From Pseudomonadota bacterium (GTDB lineage Bacteria; Pseudomonadota; Gammaproteobacteria; Competibacterales; Competibacteraceae), in assembly GCA_018262135.1 (NCBI GenBank), contig JAGTSD010000075.1:1-7547 (forward strand): a stretch of 7,547 nt of DNA, read 5' to 3'. Each line of letters starts with the position of its first letter. The stretch's first letter is position 1. The notes under the pieces were generated by a model. It was not told where the DNA came from. It was given only the letters and a program-made list of their open reading frames with translations, and did no database searches. Of this stretch, positions 1 through 7,267 are shown in pieces. The position numbers and the translations under genes were made by a program.

Positions 1-603
1 ACTCAGCAAATCCAATGGCAGCGCCTGCAAATCGAGCAGCAGCTTGCCGGCGCCCTGGGCGGCGTCTACGTGCAGCAGGACGCCGCGCGAGCGAGTGATG
101 GCGCCGATGGCGGCCAGATCCTGGACCACGCCGGTTTCATTGTTGACGTGCATCAGCGATACCAGCACGGTATCGGGTCGCAACGCCGCCTCGACCCGTT
201 CCGGCGGGATCAATCCGTCCCGGTCCGGCTCGAGGTACGTGATCGTGCAACCTTCCCATTCCAGTCGCCGGCAGACGTCGAGCACGGCCTTGTGCTCGGT
301 CTTGCTGGTCACCAGGTGCCGGCCCTTGCGGGCATAGGCGCGCATGGCGCCGAACAGGGCGAGGTTGTTGGCCTCGGTGGCGCCCGAAGTCCAGATGATT
401 TCGCGTGGATCGGCGTCGAGCAGGGCGGCGACGTGCGCACGGGCAGTTTCTACCGCCCGAGCCGCAGCCCGGCCGAACGCATGGCTGCTGGATGACGGGT
501 TACCGAAAATACCATCCCGGCTCAGATGTTGGCCCAGGACTTCAGCAACCCGCGGGTCTAGCGGGGTAGTCGCCGCGTAATCCAGATAGATCGGCAATTC
601 CAC
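1..603 (-). CDS. iscS: Cysteine desulfurase IscS, N-terminal half (cut by window edge)
   Basis: This is a PLP enzyme that takes sulfur from L-cysteine, releasing alanine, and passes it to the IscU scaffold and to tRNA thiolation partners in the cytoplasm. The first 201 codons are present, about half of the family's usual 400 residues; the rest lies beyond position 1. The N-terminus reads (M)[18 protein letters not shown], closely matching E. coli IscS. Visible family residues are the GATEANN loop (74-80), His104 in TEHKAV, Asn155 in HVNNETG, and Asp180 and Gln183 in HVDAAQ. These fall at the same numbers as in E. coli. The PLP lysine (206 in E. coli) and the sulfur-carrying cysteine loop lie outside the window. 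The start is GTG at 603: it aligns exactly with the family N-terminus and no in-frame ATG lies between it and the iscR stop. No clear Shine-Dalgarno is visible. It lies 29 nt after iscR, so cotranscription is likely. Confidence 0.95.
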   Translation of the reverse strand, partial: MELPIYLDYAATTPLDPRVAEVLGQHLSRDGIFGNPSSSSHAFGRAAARAVETARAHVAALLDADPREIIWTSGATEANNLALFGAMRAYARKGRHLVTSKTEHKAVLDVCRRLEWEGCTITYLEPDRDGLIPPERVEAALRPDTVLVSLMHVNNETGVVQDLAAIGAITRSRGVLLHVDAAQGAGKLLLDLQALPLDLLS

Positions 604-632
604 TGCGTCGCGGCGCAGGACGTCTACAACGT

Positions 633-1115
633 TTACATCAGAGCAGGTGCGATGAAACGTTCGGAGGAACGGTCGCGGCGCCGGCCATTCTGAAAATGCG
701 CCACGTCGTAGGCCGCCGGGCGTTCGACGAACTGCCCCAGGGTGATGCCTTCCAGGAAGGTAAAAATCTGGTGGCTCAGATCAGTCCACAATTGGTGGGT
801 CAGACAGCGCTGGCCATCCTGGCAGTTTTCGTTACCACAGCAACGGGTGGCGTCCAGCCGTTCGTCCACGGCGCTGATGATGTTGGCAACCGTGACCTGG
901 TCCGGCGAGCGCGACAGGCGATAGCCGCCGCCAGGTCCGCGTACGCCTTCCACCAGGTTCCGCTTGCGTAGCTTGGCGAACAACTGTTCGAGATAGGACA
1001 GCGAGATGCCCTGGCATCGGGATATTTCAGCCAGTGTCACGGGACCATAGCGGTCGTGAATGGCTAAATGCATCATGGCGGTGACTGCATAGCGGCCTTT
1101 GGTTGAAAGTCGCAT
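633..1115 (-). CDS. iscR: Rrf2-family [2Fe-2S] transcriptional regulator IscR
   Basis: IscR senses Fe-S cluster status; in its [2Fe-2S] form it represses the isc operon. The protein is 160 aa, against 162 in E. coli. The winged-helix domain is at the N-terminus ([18 protein letters not shown], then [11 protein letters not shown] around 37-47 and the wing RGPGGGYRL around 59-67). The cluster ligands Cys92, Cys98, Cys104 and His107 are all present at the E. coli positions. Glu43, a residue linked to DNA-sequence discrimination in E. coli IscR, is also kept. Extra cysteines occur at 34 and 93. The C-terminal tail after about residue 137 is divergent and rich in arginine. The ATG at 1115 has a good ribosome binding site (GAGGT, 1123-1127 on the complement, 7-nt spacing) and matches the family start. 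It is the first gene of the isc operon, and the upstream region carries a matching operator, so autoregulation is expected. Confidence 0.97.
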   Translation of the reverse strand: MRLSTKGRYAVTAMMHLAIHDRYGPVTLAEISRCQGISLSYLEQLFAKLRKRNLVEGVRGPGGGYRLSRSPDQVTVANIISAVDERLDATRCCGNENCQDGQRCLTHQLWTDLSHQIFTFLEGITLGQFVERPAAYDVAHFQNGRRRDRSSERFIAPALM

Positions 1116-1174
1116 GAGGATTACCTCGTAAGTAAGGTTTGCGGGCAGTTAATTCCTGACTATTGGATAGGGAA

Positions 1175-1201
1175 ACTATATTAACTGATTAACTTAGTCA
1201 A
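1175..1201 (-). promoter_or_regulatory. Candidate iscR promoter
   Basis: Read on the minus strand, a -35-like TTGACT (1196-1201) is followed after 15 nt by a -10-like TATAGT (1175-1180), about 60 nt upstream of the iscR start codon. The spacer is shorter than the usual 17 nt, so the exact -10 register is uncertain (TAGTTT, 2 nt further on, would give a 17-nt spacer). The -35 element lies inside the candidate IscR operator at 1181-1205, the expected geometry for repression by holo-IscR. The surrounding AT-rich stretch contrasts with the GC-rich flanking genes. Confidence 0.55.
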
Positions 1202-1205
1202 CTAA
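1181..1205 (-). promoter_or_regulatory. Candidate IscR type 1 binding site
   Basis: The known IscR type 1 consensus is a 25-bp imperfect palindrome built around GACTR, then WWW, then YAGTC. On the minus strand this stretch carries TTAGTTGACTAA followed by GTTAATCAGTTAA. Compared position by position, I count 20 of 25 consensus positions matched. The mismatches are at positions 1, 13, 17, 22 and 25. It overlaps the -35 element of the candidate iscR promoter. A further half-site-like ATTCCTGACTA lies at 1152-1162 on the plus strand. The match to consensus is seen in the sequence; binding is inferred. Confidence 0.7.
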
Positions 1206-1250
1206 TCGGCGGGATAAGACCCCAAAATTTTCCCGAATTCCCAGGAGAGT

Positions 1251-1736
1251 TCAGACCAAGCGGTCGGAGGAGGGGGCGAAACGGTGGCCCTGGCGCAGGC
1301 AGTAGCCGAGCCATTTATAAAGGAAGCGGTTCATCCGCCAGCGGGTAAAGAGGGAGGCGCCATGCCCTCGGTCATGGCTGAGGGCGTCGATGGCGAAGGT
1401 AGCGTGGTGGCGTAGGTGGGCAGCCATCACCTCAGCCTGTCGAGCATCGTGATAAACCCGGATTCGCAGGTTGGGCTCGATGAGGATCGCACCGTCATCC
1501 TGGCTGAACTGGTAGGTCAGGATCAGTTCGCTGGTGTAGCGGCACCGCTCGACGATGCGCAAATGCAGATCCAGGCCGCCGGCTACCCGGGATACGCACT
1601 CGATCCGCGCCGAAGGCATGACCGGCAGCAGCCGGCGGATATGGATGTAGTTGTTCTCGTACAAGTCCATTAAGGCCGTGAACGTACCTGGCGGATCGTG
1701 CCAGAGCGCGCTGCGGGAAGGGCAGAGCAGAATCAT
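1251..1736 (-). CDS. DUF1249 family protein (YqiB-like)
   Basis: This is a 161-aa protein of unknown molecular function in the DUF1249/YqiB family, compared with about 140 aa in E. coli YqiB. The recognisable family blocks are LYENNYIHIRRLLP (25-38), LHLRIVERCRYTSEL (57-71), LRIRVYHDARQAEV (90-103) and NRFLYKWLGYCLRQGH (136-151). No signal peptide, membrane segment or metal-binding cluster is evident. A longer reading frame extends upstream into lpxH. I chose the ATG at 1736 because it leaves a 4-nt gap after the lpxH stop and puts the conserved LYENNY block about 24 residues in, close to E. coli YqiB. There is no strong Shine-Dalgarno, so translation is probably coupled to lpxH. E. coli yqiB sits beside cpdA, another calcineurin-like phosphoesterase gene. 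No convincing terminator follows its stop before iscR. Confidence 0.85.
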   Translation of the reverse strand: MILLCPSRSALWHDPPGTFTALMDLYENNYIHIRRLLPVMPSARIECVSRVAGGLDLHLRIVERCRYTSELILTYQFSQDDGAILIEPNLRIRVYHDARQAEVMAAHLRHHATFAIDALSHDRGHGASLFTRWRMNRFLYKWLGYCLRQGHRFAPSSDRLV

Positions 1737-1740
1737 CGGT

Positions 1741-2472
1741 TCACGCGCCTGGTCCGGGCAGCGGTTCCAGCCGCCAGCCTGCCGCGTCGCAAACCAGAAC
1801 GCTACCTTGGTCGTACCAGTCGCCCAGCACCGCCCGCCGCGCCGGCTGACCATCGAGGGTCCAGTCATGGATGGCCGGACGGTGGGTATGACCGTGGATC
1901 AGACGGCGAACGCCATGAGCGCGCAACGCCCGGTCCACGGCAGTCGGATTGACGTCCGTGATGGCGGCGGCTTTTTGCTGGATGGCCTGCCGGCTGGTTT
2001 CCCGCAACTGGCCGGCCAGCGCCCGCCGCTGCGCCAGCGGCAGGGCCAGGGTTCGCGCCCGCCAGGCAGGATCGCGGACCTGGGCGCGAAACGTCTGATA
2101 CTCGACATCGTCGGTACACAGGGTATCGCCGTGCAGCAGCAGCACCCGCTCGCCTGCCAGTTCGATCACCGCGCTTTCCGGTAACAGTTGAATGCCGCTG
2201 GCGGCGGCGAAGCGCTCACCGAGCAGGAAATCGCGGTTGCCGTGCAGGAAGTACGTGGGAACGCCCTGGTCGGTCAACCTGCGCAAGGCCGCCGCGACCG
2301 TCCGGCCGAGCTCCGCGTCGTCGTCATCGCCGATCCATGCCTCGAACAGATCGCCCAGGATGTACAGCGCCCCGGCCTGCTGCGCCCGCCGTTCCAGGAA
2401 ATCCAGGAACAGGGCGGTGATGGCGGGGCGTGTCAGTTCCAGATGCAGATCGGAGATGAACAACGTGGTCAT
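1741..2472 (-). CDS. lpxH: UDP-2,3-diacylglucosamine diphosphatase LpxH
   Basis: LpxH is a calcineurin-like metallophosphoesterase of lipid A synthesis. It cleaves the pyrophosphate of UDP-2,3-diacylglucosamine to give lipid X and UMP on the inner face of the cytoplasmic membrane. The protein is 243 aa, the usual size. The dinuclear metal-site motifs appear in order: SDLHL (Asp8, His10), LGDLFE (Asp41), HGNRDFL (Asn79, Arg80), LHGDTLCTDD (His114) and HGHTHRP (His193, His195). The conserved C-terminal GDWYDQGSVL (217-226) is typical of LpxH and helps separate it from the related CpdA. The ATG at 2472 begins exactly at the family's MxTLFISDLHL start. It lies 4 nt after the ppiB stop and 4 nt before the DUF1249 gene, which indicates a single transcript. 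A ppiB-lpxH pairing is also found in E. coli. Confidence 0.97.
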   Translation of the reverse strand: MTTLFISDLHLELTRPAITALFLDFLERRAQQAGALYILGDLFEAWIGDDDDAELGRTVAAALRRLTDQGVPTYFLHGNRDFLLGERFAAASGIQLLPESAVIELAGERVLLLHGDTLCTDDVEYQTFRAQVRDPAWRARTLALPLAQRRALAGQLRETSRQAIQQKAAAITDVNPTAVDRALRAHGVRRLIHGHTHRPAIHDWTLDGQPARRAVLGDWYDQGSVLVCDAAGWRLEPLPGPGA

Positions 2473-2476
2473 GAAG

Positions 2477-2974
2477 CTATTCGCCGACGATTTCGGTTTT
2501 CTCGATGACCACGTTCTCGACCGGCACGTCCTGATGACCGCGCCGGGAAGTGGTGGCTACCTTGGCGATGGCCTTGACCACGTCCATGCCGTCCGCGACT
2601 TGGCCGAACACACAGTAGCCCCAACCCTGGCTGGTTGGACTGCGATGGTCAAGAAAATCGTTGTCTTTCAGGTTAATGAAGAATTGTGAGCTGGCGGAAT
2701 GGGGGTCGGCGGTACGGGCCATGGCTACGCTCCCGACCCGGTTTTTCAGCCCATTGTCGGCTTCGTTACGAATGGGCGGACGGCCCGGCTTCTGGTTCAT
2801 GTCCGGGTTGAGACCGCCGCCCTGGATCATGAAGTTGGGGATCACCCGATGAAACAGCGTGCCTTCATAGAATCCGTCCCGGGCATATTGCAGAAAGTTG
2901 GCTGCGGTAACCGGAGCGTGGGCGTGGTCGAGTTCCAGGGTGATGATACCGAGCGTGGTGTGCAGTTTGATCAT
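2477..2974 (-). CDS. ppiB: Cytoplasmic cyclophilin, peptidyl-prolyl isomerase B
   Basis: This protein catalyses cis-trans isomerisation of prolyl peptide bonds during protein folding. It is 165 aa, the normal length for bacterial PpiB, and has no signal peptide, so it should be cytoplasmic. Active-site features are visible: FHRVI with Arg43, Phe48, Gln51 in FMIQGGG, MAR at 85-87, and [11 protein letters not shown] at 95-105. The [10 protein letters not shown] block at 117-126 matches E. coli PpiB closely. The start ATG at 2974 overlaps the upstream cyclophilin's stop as ATGA, so the two are probably translationally coupled. The next gene, lpxH, begins 4 nt after its stop. By my hand alignment it shares 87 of its first 136 residues with the upstream cyclophilin, pointing to a tandem duplication. 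Confidence 0.96.
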   Translation of the reverse strand: MIKLHTTLGIITLELDHAHAPVTAANFLQYARDGFYEGTLFHRVIPNFMIQGGGLNPDMNQKPGRPPIRNEADNGLKNRVGSVAMARTADPHSASSQFFINLKDNDFLDHRSPTSQGWGYCVFGQVADGMDVVKAIAKVATTSRRGHQDVPVENVVIEKTEIVGE

Positions 2975-3606
2975 GGCGATGATTTTTTAACCGGTTCGGT
3001 GGCGGCGGCGGGCGCGGTGGCAGGGGAGGTGGCGGGCAACACGGTGACGGACTGAATGATCACCGGCATCGTGGGCACGTCGCGGAATCGGTTGCCCGGT
3101 CCGCCGGCGCCGGTGGGGGTCTGCCGGATTTTATCCACGACTTCCATGCTACCGACGACCTGGCCGAATACGGCATAGCCCCAACCCTGGGGGTCGGGCG
3201 CCCGGTAATCCAGCGCCGGATTGTCCTTGACGTTGATGAAAAACTGGGCGGTGGCGGACTGAGGATCGCTGGTGCGGGCCATGGCAACGGTGCCGCGCAG
3301 GTTTTTCAGGCCGTTGTCGGCTTCGTTCTTGACCGGCGCGCGGGTCGGCTTTTGCTGGAAGTCGGCAGTGAAGCCACCACCCTGGATCATGAAGCCGTCT
3401 ATGACCCGGTGAAAGATCGTGCCGTTGTAGAAGCCTTCCCGCGCGTAGGCGAGGAAGTTTTCGACGGTCTTGGGCGCTTTGTCGTCGGCGAGTTCCAGGG
3501 TGATGGGGCCGAGACTGGTGTCCAGCCGAACCTGGGTTCCGGCCAGCGCGTTGCTGCTGGCCCAACCGAGCAGGGCCGCAGCGAATAGCAGGGGTATTTT
3601 ACGCAT
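2971..3606 (-). CDS. ppiA: Periplasmic cyclophilin, PpiA-like peptidyl-prolyl isomerase
   Basis: This is an exported prolyl isomerase, 211 aa. Residues 1-22 form a Sec signal peptide: Lys/Arg near the start, a hydrophobic core [11 protein letters not shown], and a likely cleavage after Ala-Leu-Ala at 22. The mature cyclophilin domain starts at about residue 25. It carries FHRVI (Arg67), Phe72, Gln75 in FMIQGGG, MARTSDP, and [10 protein letters not shown]. After about residue 190 it ends in a low-complexity Ala/Pro/Thr tail with terminal lysines and serines, absent from PpiB. The catalytic core is more like the neighbouring ppiB product than I would expect for an ancient paralogue. It heads the four-gene minus-strand unit and its TGA overlaps the ppiB start. 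No clear Shine-Dalgarno precedes the ATG. The name ppiA rests on the predicted location; orthology to E. coli PpiA is less sure. Confidence 0.9.
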   Translation of the reverse strand: MRKIPLLFAAALLGWASSNALAGTQVRLDTSLGPITLELADDKAPKTVENFLAYAREGFYNGTIFHRVIDGFMIQGGGFTADFQQKPTRAPVKNEADNGLKNLRGTVAMARTSDPQSATAQFFINVKDNPALDYRAPDPQGWGYAVFGQVVGSMEVVDKIRQTPTGAGGPGNRFRDVPTMPVIIQSVTVLPATSPATAPAAATEPVKKSSP

Positions 3607-3662
3607 GAAGGGTCACTGGGTTATGGAAATGACGAAAGCATGATAACCAGCAGCAGCGCGCA

Positions 3663-3678
3663 CCGCCAGATTTGGCGG
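3663..3678. repeat. Perfect inverted repeat in the gltX/ppiA divergent intergenic region
   Basis: CCGCCA, a 4-nt loop GATT, then TGGCGG form a perfect 6-bp inverted repeat. It lies in the 104-nt region (3607-3710) between the divergent ppiA-like gene and gltX, about 33 nt before the gltX start. There is no T-run beside it, so it does not look like an intrinsic terminator. It could be an operator or a chance dyad in GC-rich DNA. Its right arm overlaps the weak -35-like element proposed for gltX. Confidence 0.4.
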
Positions 3679-3701
3679 GGGCGAACGCTTTCCGTTACCA
3701 T
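3672..3701 (+). promoter_or_regulatory. Weak candidate gltX promoter
   Basis: A -35-like TTGGCG (3672-3677) and a -10-like TACCAT (3696-3701) are separated by 18 nt and end 9 nt before the gltX ATG. Both hexamers are imperfect. If real, transcription would begin within a few bases of the start codon, which would fit the lack of a Shine-Dalgarno before gltX. Treat this as tentative. I could not find a convincing promoter for the opposite-strand ppiA-like gene in the same gap. Confidence 0.25.
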
Positions 3702-3710
3702 CCCCTGCCT

Positions 3711-5126
3711 ATGACCACCAAAACCGTCAAAACGCGCTTCGCCCCCAGTCCCACCGGCTATCTGCACCTGGGTAACGTCCGCACTGCCCTGTTCAATGCG
3801 CTGCTGGCCCGGCGTTGGGGCGGCCTGTTTCTGCTGCGGATCGAGGATACCGACCGGGAACGCAGCCGTCCCGAATACGTCGAGGCGCTGCTGGAGGATT
3901 TACGCTGGCTGGGCCTGGAGTGGCAGGAAGGGCCGGAGGTCGGCGGCGCTCATGGCCCGTATGCTCAGTCGGAACGGGCGGCGATCTATGCGGACTATTA
4001 CCAGCGGCTGGAAAGCGCGGGCCAGGCCTATCCCTGCTTCTGTACGCCGGCGGAGCTGGCGCTGAGCCGCAAGGCGCAACGGGCGGCCAGCCGTCCGCCG
4101 CGCTATGCCCGCACATGCGCCCGGCTGAGCGAAGCCCAACGGAGCGAGCGGCTGGAGCGGGGCTTGCAACCGACCCTGCGCTTCCGGGTGCCGCTGCAGC
4201 GAACGGTGGAATTTGCCGACCGGGTGCGCGGCCCGCAGCGCTTCGCCAGCGACGACATCGGCGATTTCGTCATCCGCCGGGCCGACGGTACGCCGCAGTT
4301 TTTTTTCGCCAACGCCGTGGACGATGCGCTGATGGGCATTACCCACGTGCTGCGCGGTGAAGATCATCTCGCCAATACCTCGCGCCAGTTGTTGTTGCTA
4401 GAGGCGCTGGGACTGCCCGCGCCGGAATACGGCCATCTGGCACTGATCGTCGGGGCGGATGGCGGGCCATTGTCCAAGCGCGAGGGCGATCTGAGCCTGC
4501 GCGAGTTGCGGGCCGCCGGCTATCTGCCGGAAGCGCTGCTGAACTATCTGGCACGGCTCGGCCACGTTTACGAGCGGGACGAGTGGCTGGAGCCGGCGGA
4601 ACTGGCCGCCGGGTTTTCGCCGGACCATCTGGGCCGCGCCCCGGCCCGCTATGACGAGGCGCAATTGCTGCACTGGCAAAGCGAGGCGGTGCGGCGCATG
4701 GACCTGGACCGGCTGTGGGACTGGATGGGTGCCGTGGTTCACGAGCACGTGTCGCCCGAGGGCCGGGACGATTTCATCGCCACGGTTCGACCCAACATCC
4801 GCTTTCCCGCCGATGCTGCCTTTTGGGTGGAGCGGTTGTTCGGCGCCGAATTGACTCCGAGCGAGGAGGGTCGGGCGGTGATCGCGGCGGCGGGGTCGGT
4901 GTTTTTTGTCCACGCCCTGGCTGCCTATGCGCAACACGGCGCCGCCTTGCAGCCGCTGGTCGAAGATCTGAAGCGGCGTACCGGTTTGAAGGGCAAGCAC
5001 CTGTTCATGCCGCTACGGGCGGCGCTGACCGGCGAAACCCATGGTCCGGAACTGGCCCGCGTGATTGACCTGATGGCGCCCGAACGGGTCCGCCACCGTC
5101 TGCGAGCCGCCGTTCAAGCTGGTTAG
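3711..5126 (+). CDS. gltX: Glutamyl-tRNA synthetase (GluRS, possibly a GltX2-type paralogue)
   Basis: This enzyme charges tRNA with glutamate using ATP in the cytoplasm. It is 471 aa, a normal length. The class I signatures are [14 protein letters not shown] (9-22, with HLGN as the HIGH motif) and [10 protein letters not shown] (251-260, the KMSKS-equivalent). The anticodon-binding half ends in the family block [22 protein letters not shown] (428-448). Zinc-type cysteines occur at 109, 111 and 136, aligning with E. coli Cys98, Cys100 and Cys125. The fourth ligand, His127 in E. coli, is Arg138 here. The LSKREG form differs from the LSKRHG of canonical GluRS. Both points allow a second, specialised GluRS (for example one acting on tRNA-Gln), but this is not proven. 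The reading frame extends upstream to a TTG at 3672; the ATG at 3711 puts RFAPSPTG at residue 9, the normal family position. No Shine-Dalgarno is visible. cysS follows after 52 nt. Confidence 0.94.
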   Translation: MTTKTVKTRFAPSPTGYLHLGNVRTALFNALLARRWGGLFLLRIEDTDRERSRPEYVEALLEDLRWLGLEWQEGPEVGGAHGPYAQSERAAIYADYYQRLESAGQAYPCFCTPAELALSRKAQRAASRPPRYARTCARLSEAQRSERLERGLQPTLRFRVPLQRTVEFADRVRGPQRFASDDIGDFVIRRADGTPQFFFANAVDDALMGITHVLRGEDHLANTSRQLLLLEALGLPAPEYGHLALIVGADGGPLSKREGDLSLRELRAAGYLPEALLNYLARLGHVYERDEWLEPAELAAGFSPDHLGRAPARYDEAQLLHWQSEAVRRMDLDRLWDWMGAVVHEHVSPEGRDDFIATVRPNIRFPADAAFWVERLFGAELTPSEEGRAVIAAAGSVFFVHALAAYAQHGAALQPLVEDLKRRTGLKGKHLFMPLRAALTGETHGPELARVIDLMAPERVRHRLRAAVQAG

Positions 5127-5178
5127 CGTTGCCAGGTCAACTTCGGTTACGACCGCTCCTTCCTTGAGAGAGTTGCCC

Positions 5179-6573
5179 ATGTTGCGGATTTTCAACAGCC
5201 TGACCCGCCAGAAAGAAGAATTCCGGCCCATCGAGCCGGGCAAGGTCAAAATGTATGTGTGCGGCATGACGGTCTACGACTACTGCCACGTCGGTCACGC
5301 GCGGGTCATGGTGGTGTTTGACGTCGTCCTGCGCTGGCTGCGCACCCAGGGCTACGATGTGACCTACGTGCGCAACATCACCGACATTGACGACAAAATT
5401 ATCCGCCGCGCCCAGGAAAATGGCGAGGAGTTCGGGGCATTAACCGCGCGCTTTATTCAGGCCATGAACGAAGATCTGGATGCGCTGGGGATTCTGCCAC
5501 CGACCTACGAGCCGCGTGCTACCGAGGCCATGGCCGACATGCTCGCCCTGATCCAGACTCTCCTGGACAAGGGTTACGCCTACGTCGGCACCAGCGGCGA
5601 CGTGTATTACGACGTCAGCCGCTTCGACCGCTATGGTCAATTGGCTAACAAGAAGCTCGAGGATTTACGTTCGGGCGCGCGGGTCGAGGTCGAGGAAGCC
5701 AAGGACGATCCGCTGGACTTCGTGTTGTGGAAGGCCGCCAAGCCCGGCGAACCGAGCTGGGCGTCGCCGTGGGGCGCGGGCCGGCCCGGCTGGCATATCG
5801 AATGCTCGGCGATGTCTACTCGCTGCCTGGGCGAGCATTTCGACATTCATGGTGGCGGCATGGACCTGAAGTTTCCCCATCACGAAAACGAAATCGCCCA
5901 GTCCGAGGCGGCCAGTGGCCAGCGCTGTGTGAACTTATGGATGCACAACGGCTTTGTCCAGGTGAACGAGGAGAAGATGTCCAAGTCGCTGGGCAACTTC
6001 TTCACCGTGCGCGAAGTGCTGCAACGCTATGCCCCGGAAGTGGTGCGGCTGTTTATCCTGACCAGCCACTACCGGGGGCCGCTGAATTATTCGGATGAGA
6101 ATCTGGACCATGCCAAGGCGTCGCTGACCCGGCTGTACACGGCGCTGCGTGGTTTGCCGCACCTGGACGCTCAGGTTGAAGAAGGCTGGCGGGAGCGGTT
6201 CGCGCAGGCGATGGATGATGATTTCAACACCCCCGAAGCGCTGGCGGCGCTCTTCGACCTGGCGCGCGAGATCAACCGTCTGCGAACCGAGGATGAAGCG
6301 GCGGCGGCGCGGTTGGGAGCCAGCCTGCGGATGTTGGGCGGATGGCTGGGATTGTTGCAAACCGATCCGGAAATATTTCTGCGGGGCAGTGGGGAAGTTG
6401 GGGAAGGAGCGTCAGGGTTGATCGCCGAACAAATCGAAGCACTGATCGCCGAGCGCGCCGCCGCCCGCAAGGCCAAACAGTGGGCCGAAGCGGATCGAAT
6501 TCGCGGCTTGCTGCAGGAGGCGGGGATCGTGCTGGAAGATACGCCGAAGGGCACGATCTGGCGGCGGGATTAA
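5179..6573 (+). CDS. cysS: Cysteinyl-tRNA synthetase
   Basis: CysRS charges tRNA-Cys with cysteine. The protein is 464 aa, against 461 in E. coli. The zinc ligands that select cysteine are Cys28 (VCGMTVYD), Cys209 (HIECSAMS), His234 and Glu238 ([10 protein letters not shown]), all at E. coli numbering. The class I signatures are HVGHAR (37-42) and KMSKSLGN (266-273). The middle helical (DALR) domain and a C-terminal lysine/arginine-rich segment ([12 protein letters not shown]) for anticodon recognition follow. The ATG at 5179 begins with [13 protein letters not shown], the usual start. A TTG at 5164 in frame would add five residues without family support. A modest purine-rich GAGAG (5166-5170) lies 8 nt upstream. 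The 52-nt gap after gltX has no terminator, so the two synthetases are probably cotranscribed. A tRNA promoter begins 10 nt after its stop. Confidence 0.97.
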   Translation: MLRIFNSLTRQKEEFRPIEPGKVKMYVCGMTVYDYCHVGHARVMVVFDVVLRWLRTQGYDVTYVRNITDIDDKIIRRAQENGEEFGALTARFIQAMNEDLDALGILPPTYEPRATEAMADMLALIQTLLDKGYAYVGTSGDVYYDVSRFDRYGQLANKKLEDLRSGARVEVEEAKDDPLDFVLWKAAKPGEPSWASPWGAGRPGWHIECSAMSTRCLGEHFDIHGGGMDLKFPHHENEIAQSEAASGQRCVNLWMHNGFVQVNEEKMSKSLGNFFTVREVLQRYAPEVVRLFILTSHYRGPLNYSDENLDHAKASLTRLYTALRGLPHLDAQVEEGWRERFAQAMDDDFNTPEALAALFDLAREINRLRTEDEAAAARLGASLRMLGGWLGLLQTDPEIFLRGSGEVGEGASGLIAEQIEALIAERAAARKAKQWAEADRIRGLLQEAGIVLEDTPKGTIWRRD

Positions 6574-6582
6574 AAAATCGGC

Positions 6583-6611
6583 TTGACGAAGGTTGGGTTC
6601 AAAAATAAAAT
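6583..6611 (+). promoter_or_regulatory. Candidate promoter of the tRNA cluster
   Basis: TTGACG (6583-6588) and TAAAAT (6606-6611) are separated by exactly 17 nt and are followed by CCTCG, a GC-rich discriminator of the kind common at stable-RNA promoters under stringent control. The predicted start is near 6618, leaving a leader of about 44 nt before tRNA-Pro. The promoter begins 10 nt after the cysS stop. Motif match and spacing are seen directly; activity and stringent control are inferred. Confidence 0.7.
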
Positions 6612-6661
6612 CCTCGATTCCGCATGGAGCCGCAGGATGCCAGCAGCGGTTCATTCGTAAA

Positions 6662-6738
<77 letters not shown>

Positions 6739-6780
6739 TGGCGCGGGCAAGGCGGCGGCTTCTGGATGGTTCGTGACACC

Positions 6781-6857
<77 letters not shown>

Positions 6858-6888
6858 GATTCCCGGCTGATGAAGTGAAATACCAATG

Positions 6889-6964
6889 GTGGACGTAGCT
6901 CAGATGGTAGAGCCCCGGATTGTGGTTCCGGTCGTCGTGGGTTCGAATCCCATCGTCCACCCCA
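6889..6964 (+). tRNA. tRNA-His (anticodon GUG)
   Basis: Acceptor GTGGACG pairs with CGTCCAC, and the discriminator is C73 followed by encoded CCA. The base before the gene (6888) is G and can pair with C73, which is the genome-encoded G-1 identity element of bacterial tRNA-His. The mature RNA therefore probably starts at 6888. The anticodon stem CCGGA/TCCGG encloses TTGTGGT, giving anticodon GTG at 6922-6924. Confidence 0.97.
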
Positions 6965-6981
6965 ATTCAAGACTTGCTTTT

Positions 6982-7001
6982 TAGAACGGTTTTTGGTTCT
7001 A
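6982..7001 (+). other. Small hairpin between tRNA-His and tRNA-Lys
   Basis: TAGAAC (6982-6987) and GTTCTA (6996-7001) form a 6-bp stem with an 8-nt loop containing five T residues. It sits in the 52-nt His-Lys spacer. The stem is AT-rich and no T-run follows it, so it is not a good terminator. It may be a processing structure in the precursor or chance. Confidence 0.3.
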
Positions 7002-7016
7002 TCCGCATTCGTTTTC

Positions 7017-7093
<77 letters not shown>

Positions 7094-7267
7094 TCCTCGC
7101 CGCCCGGGTTTTCCCTTGTTTCCTCTCCTACGTTGTCAACCGCTCCAAAGAGCAGGGCTCGATGGCTGTCCCGGAGAGGTCCATTGTCTTGTATACTCCC
7201 CCTGAATGGCGGCAGTCCCTGCCCGTAAGGGTTTTTCTGTTCGTGTCGCCATGGCGCAGGATTCATT

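Noticed and set aside
70..495. Plus-strand frame of 141 aa
   Set aside because: It is the complement of iscS, whose motifs and catalytic residues are unambiguous on the minus strand.
1206..1250. Possible terminator between the DUF1249 gene and iscR
   Set aside because: Only short palindromes (GAATTC, AAAATTTT) and no GC-rich stem with a T-run. Not enough to call.
1737..1868. 44-residue N-terminal extension of the DUF1249 gene
   Set aside because: It would overlap lpxH and has no resemblance to the family. The ATG at 1736 gives the expected length and spacing.
1651..2184. Plus-strand frame of 177 aa
   Set aside because: It lies opposite lpxH and the DUF1249 gene, which have clear family motifs. 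The frame is open because of GC-rich codon use.
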